A DNA stretch of 64,000 nucleotides from Marinococcus halophilus (GTDB taxonomy: Bacteria; Bacillota; Bacilli; Bacillales; Marinococcaceae). Both the position numbers and the translations under genes were made by a program. The notes beneath the pieces were generated by a model, which did no database searches, was not told where the DNA came from, and saw nothing but the letters and a program-made list of their open reading frames with translations. Numbering within the stretch: position 1 is the stretch's first letter; each line of letters opens with the position of its first letter. Location of the stretch: positions 62,150 to 126,149 of the forward strand of contig NZ_NPFA01000006.1 of assembly GCF_002265875.1 (NCBI RefSeq), given 5' to 3'. Of this stretch, positions 1 to 8,135 are shown in pieces.

Positions 1-604
1 GAATGATCATGTTGTAGCCGGTCCACCGCCACAGCATCACGAGTACTAACGATACCTTAGCCCAAAACGGATTGTTCAGCCATCCTACGGGTTCAAGTCC
101 TACCGTCGTCAGCAAGTAGTTGATAAGCCCATAATCCGGATTCAACAGCAGCAGAAAAATTACAGATGCTGCTACCAGGGAAGTAACTGCCGGCGTGAAG
201 AAAGCCACCCGGAAAAACCCTTTCATTTTCAAAAACGCTGAATTCATCAACACCGCTAAAATAACTGCCAAAAAAATCATAATCGGCACCTGCAGCACAA
301 GTAACAACAGCGTGTTTCCTAAAGCCTGGTAGAAAATTGGGTCCTGAAATAAACGTACATAGTTGTTCAGGCCGACAAATACGCGCTCCCCGGCCTCCGT
401 TGTTTGAAAGCTCAGCCAGAATGAAGCAATAATCGGATAAGCCGTAAATATTAAAAACAAAAGCACAGCTGGGAGTAAAAGCACGTATGGAGCTGTTTTT
501 ACTGTAAACCATGTTCTTTTCACCGGCCTGCCTCCAGGGTCCGGTGAAGACCCTTTCTCCTCCGTTTCTGTCTCCCAGTTCGTTTCTTCGGATGGATAAC
601 TCAT
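1..604 (-). CDS. Sugar ABC transporter permease (MalF/UgpA type), truncated by window edge
   Basis: Membrane subunit of a carbohydrate ABC importer of the CUT1 type. The protein starts with MSYPSEETNWE, has an acidic cytoplasmic tail of about 30 residues, then a first membrane helix (about residues 33-53) and the periplasmic-loop phrase GLNNYVRLFQDP that is typical of MalF-like permeases, followed by further helices. Only the first 201 codons are inside the window; the C-terminal half with the EAA loop lies off the left edge. The ATG at 604 is preceded by AAGGGGG. It follows the binding-protein gene after 18 bases, so it belongs to the same operon. A second permease probably follows outside the window (inference). 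Confidence 0.9.
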   Translation of the reverse strand, partial: MSYPSEETNWETETEEKGSSPDPGGRPVKRTWFTVKTAPYVLLLPAVLLFLIFTAYPIIASFWLSFQTTEAGERVFVGLNNYVRLFQDPIFYQALGNTLLLLVLQVPIMIFLAVILAVLMNSAFLKMKGFFRVAFFTPAVTSLVAASVIFLLLLNPDYGLINYLLTTVGLEPVGWLNNPFWAKVSLVLVMLWRWTGYNMII

Positions 605-622
605 ATTTACCGCCCCCTTTGT

Positions 623-1960
623 TTATTCTTTCTCTGTCTCTGCCACATCTCTTCCTGTACCTGCCTTCAGCCGTTGTTCAATTCTGTCTACAACGTTTTC
701 GGGGTCTTCATCGTACAAATACATGGAAACAATCTCTTCGTTAAAAGTGTTGTCGGCTCTAGCATAGTCACTCGTATACGTTACTTCCGGTATTTGTGTA
801 GCAATATCAGCAAAGTCGGCATAAACTGACTGGCCATCGAAGTATTCCTGGCCTTCCTGAAAAATAGGGGCATCATATGCTTCAGTCAGCGACGGAAACA
901 GCCCCTGGCTTTCCAATCCATCCAGTTGGGCCTCCAGGTTTGTTGAAACAAACTCACCAAATAAATAAGCTGCTTCTTTCTGGTCGGAAACTTGAGGGAT
1001 TGCATAGCTTGAACCACCGCTGTTTGCTGCACGGACGCCCTGCTCTTTAAACTTTGGAAGTGGGAACATTCCCCATGACCCTGACAGCTCCGGCATCTGG
1101 TCCACCATTGTTCCGTACCACCAGACCGCATTCGGAAGCGTAGCCACTTCACCATTTTTCAGGCCAGCCACCCGGCCATCCCAGTTCGTAACATTCGACA
1201 TAATATCTTTATCTTCAAATTCCTTCATCAAGTCTGCAGCCCGTCTGGTTTCTTCCGATCCAACAGTCAGCTCCCCGTCACTGTTAAAATAAAAGGCATC
1301 CTGTTGATGAATCATAAAGCGGTTTAACGGAACAGACTCGTTCAAGGTCAGGCCGAGCATATCGGCTCCGGTTTCATCTTTAATAGTCTCCCCAGCTTCT
1401 ACGTAATCGCTCCAGGTTTCAATTGACTCTGCCTCTACACCTGCTTCTTCAAAGATATCTTTTCGGTAAAATACGCCCACCGGGCCAACGTCCCTTGGAA
1501 AAGCAATTACATTACCGTCTTCATCTTTGATGGATTCTTCCTTGGTCGGAGTAAAGGAGCCCATATGTTCTTCAAAGCCCGATTCCGAAAGGTTCACAAA
1601 TGTATTCGGAAAATCATTTTGAAATGACGGAAGCCTCTGGTCCTCTACCTGTACCAGGTCCGGAAGCTGCCCGCCCTCCCCAGCTGCAAGGCCTGTAATC
1701 AGCCTTTGATATACCTGATCCGGGCCTTGTTTATTAATGTTCACCTCTATATTCGGGTATTTCTCATTAAAAACAGGCACCATTGTTTCCAAAAAATCTG
1801 CTTCAAGTGCCCAGGCCCATACGGTGATTGAACCTGAAACACTCTCCGGGTCTTCCGGCTTTTGTACTTGGTCTGTGGAAGCTGTATTTCCGCCGCATGC
1901 GGAAAGAATTAATGAACTGCCAAGCAGAAGCGCAGCTGAAGCTTTAAGGATTCTTTTCAT
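623..1960 (-). CDS. Sugar ABC transporter substrate-binding lipoprotein
   Basis: Extracellular solute-binding protein (family 1) that would capture a sugar or oligosaccharide and hand it to the neighbouring permease. A 21-residue lipoprotein signal ends in the lipobox LSAC with Cys22, so the mature protein is lipid-anchored. The start of the mature domain (SITVWAWALEADFLETM) and the length of 445 aa are normal for the family. The start overlaps the end of the upstream DUF624 gene by 17 bases, showing translational coupling. The set DUF624-binding protein-permease resembles the Bacillus yesL/yesOPQ locus for rhamnogalacturonan fragments, but the substrate cannot be read from the sequence. Confidence 0.92.
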   Translation of the reverse strand: MKRILKASAALLLGSSLILSACGGNTASTDQVQKPEDPESVSGSITVWAWALEADFLETMVPVFNEKYPNIEVNINKQGPDQVYQRLITGLAAGEGGQLPDLVQVEDQRLPSFQNDFPNTFVNLSESGFEEHMGSFTPTKEESIKDEDGNVIAFPRDVGPVGVFYRKDIFEEAGVEAESIETWSDYVEAGETIKDETGADMLGLTLNESVPLNRFMIHQQDAFYFNSDGELTVGSEETRRAADLMKEFEDKDIMSNVTNWDGRVAGLKNGEVATLPNAVWWYGTMVDQMPELSGSWGMFPLPKFKEQGVRAANSGGSSYAIPQVSDQKEAAYLFGEFVSTNLEAQLDGLESQGLFPSLTEAYDAPIFQEGQEYFDGQSVYADFADIATQIPEVTYTSDYARADNTFNEEIVSMYLYDEDPENVVDRIEQRLKAGTGRDVAETEKE

Positions 1961-2600
1961 ATATGCCCCCGTCCTTTCTGTTTTGGACTGTTTTATTTAT
2001 TTTTATATTATCCTGCACCCCCTGGTGCAGGCGCTGATACCAATGGGCCAGCCAGACAAAGTAGAAGATTGGTACACTCGCCCCGAAAAACAATGTAAGT
2101 CCTGGTACGAGCCATACTAAGTACAGCCAAACCCCGCCTCCAGCAATAAACCCGATTGACAAAGGAAGTCTGCCAATACTAAGCAGGAACGCCTGTCCAA
2201 GTTCACGCGAGAGCGGACGCGGAAGAGCTTCGCTGAATATCAATAAGTATATGAGCATGACTGTCATTACAAATGCCGCTGTTCCCGCCAGGCCAATAAT
2301 TAGAGCCTGGAAACCGTCTCCAAGGCTTTGCAGCATTAACGGCTGCATGCCTGCTGCTGTCATAAAAACTAATATGCCAGTGGCCCTCAGGTTCATTTTC
2401 CAGAAAAATTGTTTATAAAATTTAAAGTACATACGCAGCGAAGTACACTCCTGGGCCAGCTCCTTTTTCCATATTTCTGAAACGGCTGCGGTGGCCGGCG
2501 CCCATCCAAATATGATCCCTCCCGCCACCGTGCCTGCCAGCCAATAAAGGTTCAACCTGGCCGCCCTCACTACCCACTCCATCAATCGGAGCACTTTCAT
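1944..2600 (-). CDS. DUF624 (YesL-like) membrane protein
   Basis: Membrane protein of the YesL/DUF624 family, 218 aa, with about five hydrophobic segments and the N-terminal family features (MEWVVRAARLNLYWLAGTV, then FGWAPATAAV). Members are very often the first gene of sugar ABC operons in Bacillota; their molecular role is not known. Here it is the first gene of the importer operon, 17 bases overlapped by the binding-protein gene. The ATG at 2600 has an AAAGGAGG site. Its leader carries a perfect cre site at 2642-2655, so the whole operon should be under catabolite repression. Confidence 0.88.
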   Translation of the reverse strand: MKVLRLMEWVVRAARLNLYWLAGTVAGGIIFGWAPATAAVSEIWKKELAQECTSLRMYFKFYKQFFWKMNLRATGILVFMTAAGMQPLMLQSLGDGFQALIIGLAGTAAFVMTVMLIYLLIFSEALPRPLSRELGQAFLLSIGRLPLSIGFIAGGGVWLYLVWLVPGLTLFFGASVPIFYFVWLAHWYQRLHQGVQDNIKINKTVQNRKDGGIYEKNP

Positions 2601-2641
2601 CTTTTTGCCTCCTTTTAATTGAAGTAAAAATTTAAGTAAAA

Positions 2642-2655
2642 TGTTAACGTTTTCA
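2642..2655 (-). promoter_or_regulatory. cre site (CcpA operator) before the sugar ABC operon
   Basis: Read on the minus strand, TGAAAACGTTAACA matches the Bacillus cre consensus TGWAARCGYTWNCW at all 14 positions. It lies 42 bases before the start codon of the DUF624 gene, close to where the promoter must be, a position suited to repression by CcpA. I could not assign the promoter itself with confidence. Confidence 0.8.
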
Positions 2656-2771
2656 TTTTATCTTAGGCTGTTTTCCTTTCAACGTCTTATCAAAAGCAGA
2701 ACTCTCTTACTACATTTGGAACAAAGAATCCATCTCATTCTCATTTTGTTTACGGCGTTTCTATTGAGCGT

Positions 2772-2806
2772 AAAAAAGCAGCTCTGCTTTACGCAGAACT
2801 GCTTTA
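2772..2806 (-). terminator. Rho-independent terminator of the TRAP operon
   Basis: On the minus strand a hairpin AAAGCAGTTCTGC / GCAGAGCTGCTTT with a short loop is followed by a run of Ts, just after the dctM stop codon. Confidence 0.85.
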
Positions 2807-2813
2807 CACGCTG

Positions 2814-4121
2814 TTATTCCACCAGGCCAAACAGCCTTGGCAGAAACAAGCTGATTTCCGGAATAAATGCCACTAATACCAGTGCTGCGACAAGCGGCAC
2901 ATAAAACATCATCAGCTTTGGTATAATCTTTTCAATTGATACTTTGCTGACACTGCTGCCGATAAATAGCACAGTCCCGATTGGAGGCGTCGTGACCCCG
3001 ATGGCAAGCGCCATGGCCATAATCATCCCAAAATGTACCGGATGGATCCCCATTTCTGTAGCCACCGGGAACATGATAGGCGTGAAAATCAGCAGGGCCG
3101 GCGCGACATCCATAAACGTGCCGACGACTAACAGAATCAAAAGCATTATAAGTAATAAAATAATAGTGTTATTGGTCACGGACAGCATCGCATTAGTGAT
3201 TGACTGCGGAATCTCCGCATAGGCAAGCACCCAGCTCATCGCCGTCGACGCCCCAATCAACAGCAGAATAATGCCCGAATAGGAGACAGTTTCCTTTAAA
3301 ATCTTTGGAAAATCAGAAAGTGAAAGACTACGGTAAATTAAGCAAAGCAAAAGCGCATAGAATACTGCTACTGCAGCACCTTCTGTGGCTGTAAATATTC
3401 CCCCGGCAATACCGCCGATGACGACTACAATTAAAAACAAACTCGGAATAGCCTGCCAGACGATTTTCACCGCTTCGCCGCCTCCGGTTTTATCAGCGAC
3501 AGGATACTTCGCCCGTTTGGCAAGAATATAAGCCACAATTATCAGCAGTCCGACCATCAGAAGTCCCGGCAGATACCCGGCGATAAATAAAGCACCGATA
3601 GATGTGCCTCCTGTTAACAGGGAGTAAATAATTGGCATACCGCTTGGCGGGATAATCAACCCAGTCGGTGCCGAAGCAATATTAACCGCGGCGGAATAAG
3701 AAGAAGAGTAGCCTTCTTTTTCCTGTTGGGGATGCATGATTCTTCCCATCGAAGCCGCAGCGGCAATTGCCGAGCCCGAAATGGCCCCAAACATTGTGTT
3801 ACCGATAATATTTGTATGAGCAAGCGCTCCGGACATTCGTCCGCCGATCAGCTTTGCCAGGTTAATCAGCCGGAGAGCAATTCCCCCATTATTCATAATG
3901 CTTCCCGCAAGCATAAAGAAAACGAGTGCCAGAAGCACAGTGCTGTCCACGCCTGTAAGCAGCTGCTGTGATACTGCCAGAAGCGAAGCGTCAACTGATA
4001 AAACCAGCAGCGCAGCGGCAAATGTCGTTGCCGCGATACTTACCGCGATCGGCACGCCGATAAATAAGAATAAGAAAAACAACCCAAATAATATTATGCC
4101 TGTCCAAACTGCTACATCCAT
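2814..4121 (-). CDS. dctM: TRAP transporter large permease, DctM family
   Basis: Large membrane subunit of a tripartite ATP-independent periplasmic-type transporter, 435 aa, with about 12 hydrophobic segments. Family phrases are present, such as the first segment FLFIGVPIAVSIA, the conserved SGSAIAAAASMGRI stretch and the PPSGMPIIYS loop. It energises uptake by an ion gradient (usually Na+, which suits a salt-loving host). It overlaps dctQ by 10 bases and ends just before a terminator. The full set dctP-dctQ-dctM in one operon is the normal arrangement. Confidence 0.95.
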   Translation of the reverse strand: MDVAVWTGIILFGLFFLFLFIGVPIAVSIAATTFAAALLVLSVDASLLAVSQQLLTGVDSTVLLALVFFMLAGSIMNNGGIALRLINLAKLIGGRMSGALAHTNIIGNTMFGAISGSAIAAAASMGRIMHPQQEKEGYSSSYSAAVNIASAPTGLIIPPSGMPIIYSLLTGGTSIGALFIAGYLPGLLMVGLLIIVAYILAKRAKYPVADKTGGGEAVKIVWQAIPSLFLIVVVIGGIAGGIFTATEGAAVAVFYALLLCLIYRSLSLSDFPKILKETVSYSGIILLLIGASTAMSWVLAYAEIPQSITNAMLSVTNNTIILLLIMLLILLVVGTFMDVAPALLIFTPIMFPVATEMGIHPVHFGMIMAMALAIGVTTPPIGTVLFIGSSVSKVSIEKIIPKLMMFYVPLVAALVLVAFIPEISLFLPRLFGLVE

Positions 4122-4618
4122 TTATGATCCCCCTTTTCTTCAACACGGGGCGTTTCCACTTCCCGGCGGTGCATCATATTATAAATCTGATAGAAAATAA
4201 CGATAACACCGCTGACCGGAAGTATGCCGTAAATCAATCCCATTGGAATTCTTAAAATAGGCGAGAGTTCAGCCATCGTTGCGCTTGCGATCGTATAGCC
4301 GCCAATCACAAGAACAAATAATGCAAAACCGATGACGATCAGGTCAATCAACCACCGGAGCCCGAGGTGGGCTTTTCCAGTAAGTTTGTCCCTTAAAAAG
4401 GCAATGGCCAGATGCTCGTCCTGGCCAAACGCATAGGCGCCGCCTAAAAAGGCAATCCATATCAATGAAAAACGGAGTACTTCTTCTGTAATAATACTCG
4501 GATCTCCAAGCACAAACCTCGTAAATACCTGCCATATCGCTGCTACAGTCAAAAATATAACCAGGGCGCTCGTAATAACTAAAAGCACCATATCGATACT
4601 CTTTTTTACTGCCTGCAT
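4112..4618 (-). CDS. dctQ: TRAP transporter small permease, DctQ family
   Basis: Small membrane subunit of the TRAP importer, about 168 aa with four hydrophobic helices and the family phrase WIAFLGGAYAFGQDEHLAI. I chose the ATG at 4618 (MQAVKKSIDMV) because GAGGGGTGAG sits just before it; an in-frame GTG at 4633 would add five residues. It lies 23 bases after dctP and overlaps dctM. Confidence 0.92.
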   Translation of the reverse strand: MQAVKKSIDMVLLVITSALVIFLTVAAIWQVFTRFVLGDPSIITEEVLRFSLIWIAFLGGAYAFGQDEHLAIAFLRDKLTGKAHLGLRWLIDLIVIGFALFVLVIGGYTIASATMAELSPILRIPMGLIYGILPVSGVIVIFYQIYNMMHRREVETPRVEEKGDHKWM

Positions 4619-4641
4619 GTTCTCACCCCTCACCTGTCCAC

Positions 4642-5682
4642 TTATTCTTCCATTGCTTCAATTTCGCTGATTACCTTATCAACATCCGGGTTTTCCGACC
4701 GTCGTTCTTCGATAAGAGGCTCTACTTTTTCCCGGAATGGTTCCTGATCAGGATAAGAGAATTCTACGCCCATTTCCTCTTCTGCCTGCTGCATACTTTC
4801 TTCAATCATTTCGTCCCAGCGTTCGTTGTGCGTTTCTGTTGTCTCTGCCCCAGCTTCCTGAACTGCAGCTTGCTCTTCTTCACTTAACTCCTGCCACGTG
4901 TTGTCACTCATAATAAGAAAGTCCGGTATACGCGTATGCTCGTCAAAGGAAAACTGCTTTGCCACTTCACCATGATTGGCGTCTGTTAAGGCAATTGGGC
5001 TGCTTTCCGCCCCGTCAATGACTCCCTGTTGCAGAGAGGTGTAAACTTCAGTTGCTGAAAGCGGTGTTGGCGAGGCACCGAGCATTTCCATTGTCTCAAT
5101 CGAAGTTACGTTGGTCATTGTCCGGATTTTCATTCCCTGGAGATCTTCCGGGCTTTCTATTTTTGTATTTCGTGTATAGAAGCTCCGTGCCCCGGCATCG
5201 TAATAAGTAATTCCGCGGAGCTGAGCCTCTGATAAATCGTTATACATATTATCAATTGTATCCGTTTCCATAAATGAACGGAATTGTTCGTTGCTCGAAA
5301 ATATATACGGCAGGCTGAAGACAGAGAACTGCTGATCAAAGCTTTCCACGACCCCGCCGTTCACTTTGGCGAAATCAATAACCCCGTTCTGCACAAGCTC
5401 CATTACTTTTGTTTCCCCACCAAGCACCCCTTCAGCGTAAATATCAACCTGAACGCTTCCATCGGTTTTTTCTTCGACTTTATCAGCGAAGTCTTCAAGA
5501 CTTTGATATACAGGACTCGCATCATTGTGAATGTGTGCGAGGGTAAGTGTCTGCGTTTCCTCTGCGCTTGCTTCTGTTGTTTCCGGTGAAGAACTTTCGT
5601 TTCCACCACAGCCGGCAAGTGTTAACAGTACCGAAGAAGTTACTGCTACCGTTCCGGCCCGGGCCCATTTCCACTTTTTCAT
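4642..5682 (-). CDS. dctP: TRAP transporter substrate-binding lipoprotein, DctP family
   Basis: Solute receptor of the TRAP importer, 346 aa. The signal ends in the lipobox LAGC with Cys25, so it is lipid-anchored as usual in Gram-positive bacteria. The family segment LQGMKIRT places the conserved arginine at about residue 187; in characterised DctP proteins this residue binds the carboxylate of the substrate. The later phrases TPLSATEVYTSLQQGVIDG and GAESSP are also typical. Substrates of the family are mostly organic or sugar acids (uronates, C4-dicarboxylates, keto acids); a sugar acid would suit the neighbouring catabolic genes, but this is inference. Confidence 0.94.
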   Translation of the reverse strand: MKKWKWARAGTVAVTSSVLLTLAGCGGNESSSPETTEASAEETQTLTLAHIHNDASPVYQSLEDFADKVEEKTDGSVQVDIYAEGVLGGETKVMELVQNGVIDFAKVNGGVVESFDQQFSVFSLPYIFSSNEQFRSFMETDTIDNMYNDLSEAQLRGITYYDAGARSFYTRNTKIESPEDLQGMKIRTMTNVTSIETMEMLGASPTPLSATEVYTSLQQGVIDGAESSPIALTDANHGEVAKQFSFDEHTRIPDFLIMSDNTWQELSEEEQAAVQEAGAETTETHNERWDEMIEESMQQAEEEMGVEFSYPDQEPFREKVEPLIEERRSENPDVDKVISEIEAMEE

Positions 5683-5745
5683 ATAAGAAACCCCTTTCTA
5701 TTTTTTCAGCAATGAAACATCTGATCTCTACTGCTTTGTTACTAT

Positions 5746-5759
5746 TTTAAGCGCTTTCA
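5746..5759 (-). promoter_or_regulatory. cre-like site before the TRAP operon
   Basis: On the minus strand TGAAAGCGCTTAAA differs from the cre consensus TGWAARCGYTWNCW at one position (C to A at position 13). It lies 64 bases before the dctP start, a usual place for a CcpA operator. Confidence 0.65.
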
Positions 5760-5835
5760 AATCGTAAGTCTTATTAAATTAAGAAATTCACTCTCAATTT
5801 CAGAATAAACCAAAAATACTATGCTTAAATTCAGT

Positions 5836-5865
5836 AAAAAACAACTCCAGGAGAGTTGTTTTTTT
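5836..5865 (-). terminator. Bidirectional-looking terminator after galM
   Basis: Stem CAACTC / GAGTTG extended by A and T runs on both sides, just after the galM stop codon. It separates the catabolic cluster from the TRAP operon. Confidence 0.8.
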
Positions 5866-5870
5866 CTTGA

Positions 5871-6902
5871 TTATTGGGTGTTCAAACGAAAAGTAGTAGA
5901 ACTTTGGAAATATGTTTCTGCATTTAAATATGCTGTCGTCTTTCCTAAATGGGAAAAATCGACCGGCAGCTGCTGGGTTTCGATGCAGATACCACGGTGC
6001 TTTTCTTTAGGTCCTGCTTCGAAATCCTGCTCAGGAATGTTGTTCGATGTGTACACGACCGCACCGGGGGCGCTCGTGATGATATCAAGGCTTCGTCCGG
6101 AAGCCTCGTCCCACACCCTTGCCTGTGGCCCTTCAGATTCTTTGAGAATAAAGAAGTGGTCAATGCCGCCTGCCACCTCAAGCACCTGCTCATGCGAACT
6201 GTCGATATGGCTGCCGAGCGGCTTGCTTCCGTTTAGTTCAAAAGGCGTTCCTGCTGTTGGGATCAGCTTTCCTGTCGGAATCAGCTCCCTATCGAGCTCC
6301 AGAACTTGCTCCGCCTGGACTTTGGCATACTGTTCAGTGATTGGGCGTTGGTTGTTTCCGCTCAGGTTTATGTACATATGCTGGGTCGGACTGAACCAGG
6401 TATCGGTGTCTGACTGCCCTATGTATTCAACCTTGAAATCACCCCCGGCTTCCACTATGTACGTGACAGACGCCTCCACTTCTCCAGGATAGCCGTCAGT
6501 ACCGTTCTTTCTATGAGTAGAAAACCGCACCCAGGCCTGCTGGTCATTTTCGCCGGCAGCTGCTTCCCAGTACACATTGCTAAAACCGCCGCTTCCCCCG
6601 TGCAAATGATGCCTGCCTTCATTTGCAGTCAAGGAATACTCTGTACCGGCTGCTGTCAGGCGTCCCCGGGGAATACGGCCGGCTACCGGGCCGACGACTG
6701 CACCGAGAAAAATGCTGTCGCGCTCGTACTGCTCCGGCCCTGCGTAGCTAAGCAGAATATTTTCTTCGATGCCGTTACGGTCCTTTGCCCATATCCGCTG
6801 TATTCTTGCCCCGAAGTTTAACAGTTCCACCCGCGGGCTTTCTCCTTTTTGAATTATCCATTTTTGCATCTTTTCGTGCTTTAGTTTTTCTTCCTGAAGC
6901 AT
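5871..6902 (-). CDS. galM: Aldose 1-epimerase (mutarotase)
   Basis: Interconverts alpha and beta anomers of aldoses, cytoplasmic. The galactose-mutarotase fold is indicated by VVGPVAGRIPRG, NEGRHHLHGGSGG (substrate-binding histidine region) and TQHMYINLSG. About 343 aa, usual for the family. The ATG at 6902 was chosen because GAGGAGGAG lies five bases before it; a TTG at 6932 overlapping the preceding stop codon (TTGA) has no such site. It is the last gene of the dehydrogenase/DUF993 cluster, which implies that the substrate or an intermediate is a reducing sugar. Confidence 0.9.
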   Translation of the reverse strand: MLQEEKLKHEKMQKWIIQKGESPRVELLNFGARIQRIWAKDRNGIEENILLSYAGPEQYERDSIFLGAVVGPVAGRIPRGRLTAAGTEYSLTANEGRHHLHGGSGGFSNVYWEAAAGENDQQAWVRFSTHRKNGTDGYPGEVEASVTYIVEAGGDFKVEYIGQSDTDTWFSPTQHMYINLSGNNQRPITEQYAKVQAEQVLELDRELIPTGKLIPTAGTPFELNGSKPLGSHIDSSHEQVLEVAGGIDHFFILKESEGPQARVWDEASGRSLDIITSAPGAVVYTSNNIPEQDFEAGPKEKHRGICIETQQLPVDFSHLGKTTAYLNAETYFQSSTTFRLNTQ

Positions 6903-6928
6903 GCTTCTCCTCCTCACACTACTTGTGA

Positions 6929-8119
6929 TCAATACGGATAGCGGCTTTCGTCAATACTCGTCCTTTTCGTCCCCCGTGCCCAGGAGGCTGTCGTTTCCCC
7001 GGGAAGCTTCCGCTCAGCGTAACAGGTTTCAAGCACCTCTGCGAGCCCGGGAATGTATGTTAAGCCAAGGGAAGCGTCCACCTGCTTTTCTTCTTCCCCA
7101 AACACATAGCTTTCTGGAAACATCTGATGCACGCTTTCGATGGTTAATAAATGGGAGTAAGACGCCTCGATACCGCAGCGGATATCCTGGGAATGCCCGA
7201 GCACCGCATCGATACACACGTTGAGTTTATGCATATGTTCGCTCTCAGGATCATTATAGCTTTTTTCGGTCCCGTTGTGCCACACTGCTTTCATCGGCTT
7301 CCCCCATTCGTAGGAAACCACTGCCTCTTCAAATTCCATATAAAAAGAAGGATTTACTTCTTTTTCAACCGCATGTGAAGCAAAAAATGCCAGATCCACT
7401 CCTCTGTCGGTTATTGCCCGTAGTGCACACGTATCAAATGTTTCAATCGGATTGGCACGGTACACTTCCATTTCCAGAGTGTCTATTTTTGCGCTTTCGT
7501 TTTTCGTGTCCCCGAGCACGTAAAACAAATTATGCATAAAGTGAGCCGTCGCGTTATTTGCTACGCTGTCAAAAATCGGTGCGCCGCCTGCGCCAAGCTT
7601 TTTACCTGCCCAGCTGGAGCGGGCATAATAAGCATCGTTCCGGGGCCAGAGCACCAGGGCACTGCCGTGAAGCGGCCGGCCGAATCTTCCTGCCTGGATA
7701 TCCTCCTTGAACTCGAGCACGGCGTTACTAAACGACCAGTTAAAGCCTATCGCTAAAAATTTTCCGGTTTCATCGCGAACCCGGCGCATTTCTTCCGCTT
7801 CCTCCCACGATGCTGACGCTGGTTTTTCGCAGAGCACGTTGCTTCCCGCTTTCATCGCTGTTACCGCCTGCCCGGCGTGCAGATGGATAGGAGTAGCAAT
7901 AACTGCCAGCTCCGCTTCCCTTTCAGCATAAAAAGCCTCCATCGATTCGTATACCGGAACGCCTGCTGCCTGAATATCCTGGTAAAAAGAGCTTTTTTCC
8001 GGGAAAATGTCGATTACGCCCTCAAGCCAGGAAAGACGATTTTGTTCTTTTAATGTCTGCAAATATAGTTCTCCGTAGCCTGCTGTTCCTGCCAAAACTA
8101 TCCGGCATGACTGTTCCAT
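6929..8119 (-). CDS. Gfo/Idh/MocA family oxidoreductase (third of the cluster)
   Basis: NAD(P)-dependent dehydrogenase of sugars, inositols or their derivatives. An N-terminal Rossmann domain begins IVLAGTAGYGELYL, and the family motif EKP is at residues 98-100 (CEKPAS), whose lysine is catalytic in characterised members. About 396 aa. The ATG at 8119 has AGGAGG nine bases before it; a TTG at 8128 sits too close to that site. It follows the second dehydrogenase after 16 bases. The substrate is unknown. Compared with the other two oxidoreductases here it is clearly divergent, so the three probably do different steps. Confidence 0.88.
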   Translation of the reverse strand: MEQSCRIVLAGTAGYGELYLQTLKEQNRLSWLEGVIDIFPEKSSFYQDIQAAGVPVYESMEAFYAEREAELAVIATPIHLHAGQAVTAMKAGSNVLCEKPASASWEEAEEMRRVRDETGKFLAIGFNWSFSNAVLEFKEDIQAGRFGRPLHGSALVLWPRNDAYYARSSWAGKKLGAGGAPIFDSVANNATAHFMHNLFYVLGDTKNESAKIDTLEMEVYRANPIETFDTCALRAITDRGVDLAFFASHAVEKEVNPSFYMEFEEAVVSYEWGKPMKAVWHNGTEKSYNDPESEHMHKLNVCIDAVLGHSQDIRCGIEASYSHLLTIESVHQMFPESYVFGEEEKQVDASLGLTYIPGLAEVLETCYAERKLPGETTASWARGTKRTSIDESRYPY

Positions 8120-8135
8120 TACTGCCAACCTCCTG

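Noticed and set aside
93-512. 139-codon open frame on the minus strand at the left edge
   Set aside because: It is out of frame with the permease, whose reading frame from the ATG at 604 stays open to base 1, has a good ribosome site and gives recognisable MalF-type segments.
5821-6492. 223-codon open frame on the plus strand opposite galM
   Set aside because: Starts inside a terminator hairpin and shows no family features, whereas the opposite strand is clearly galM.
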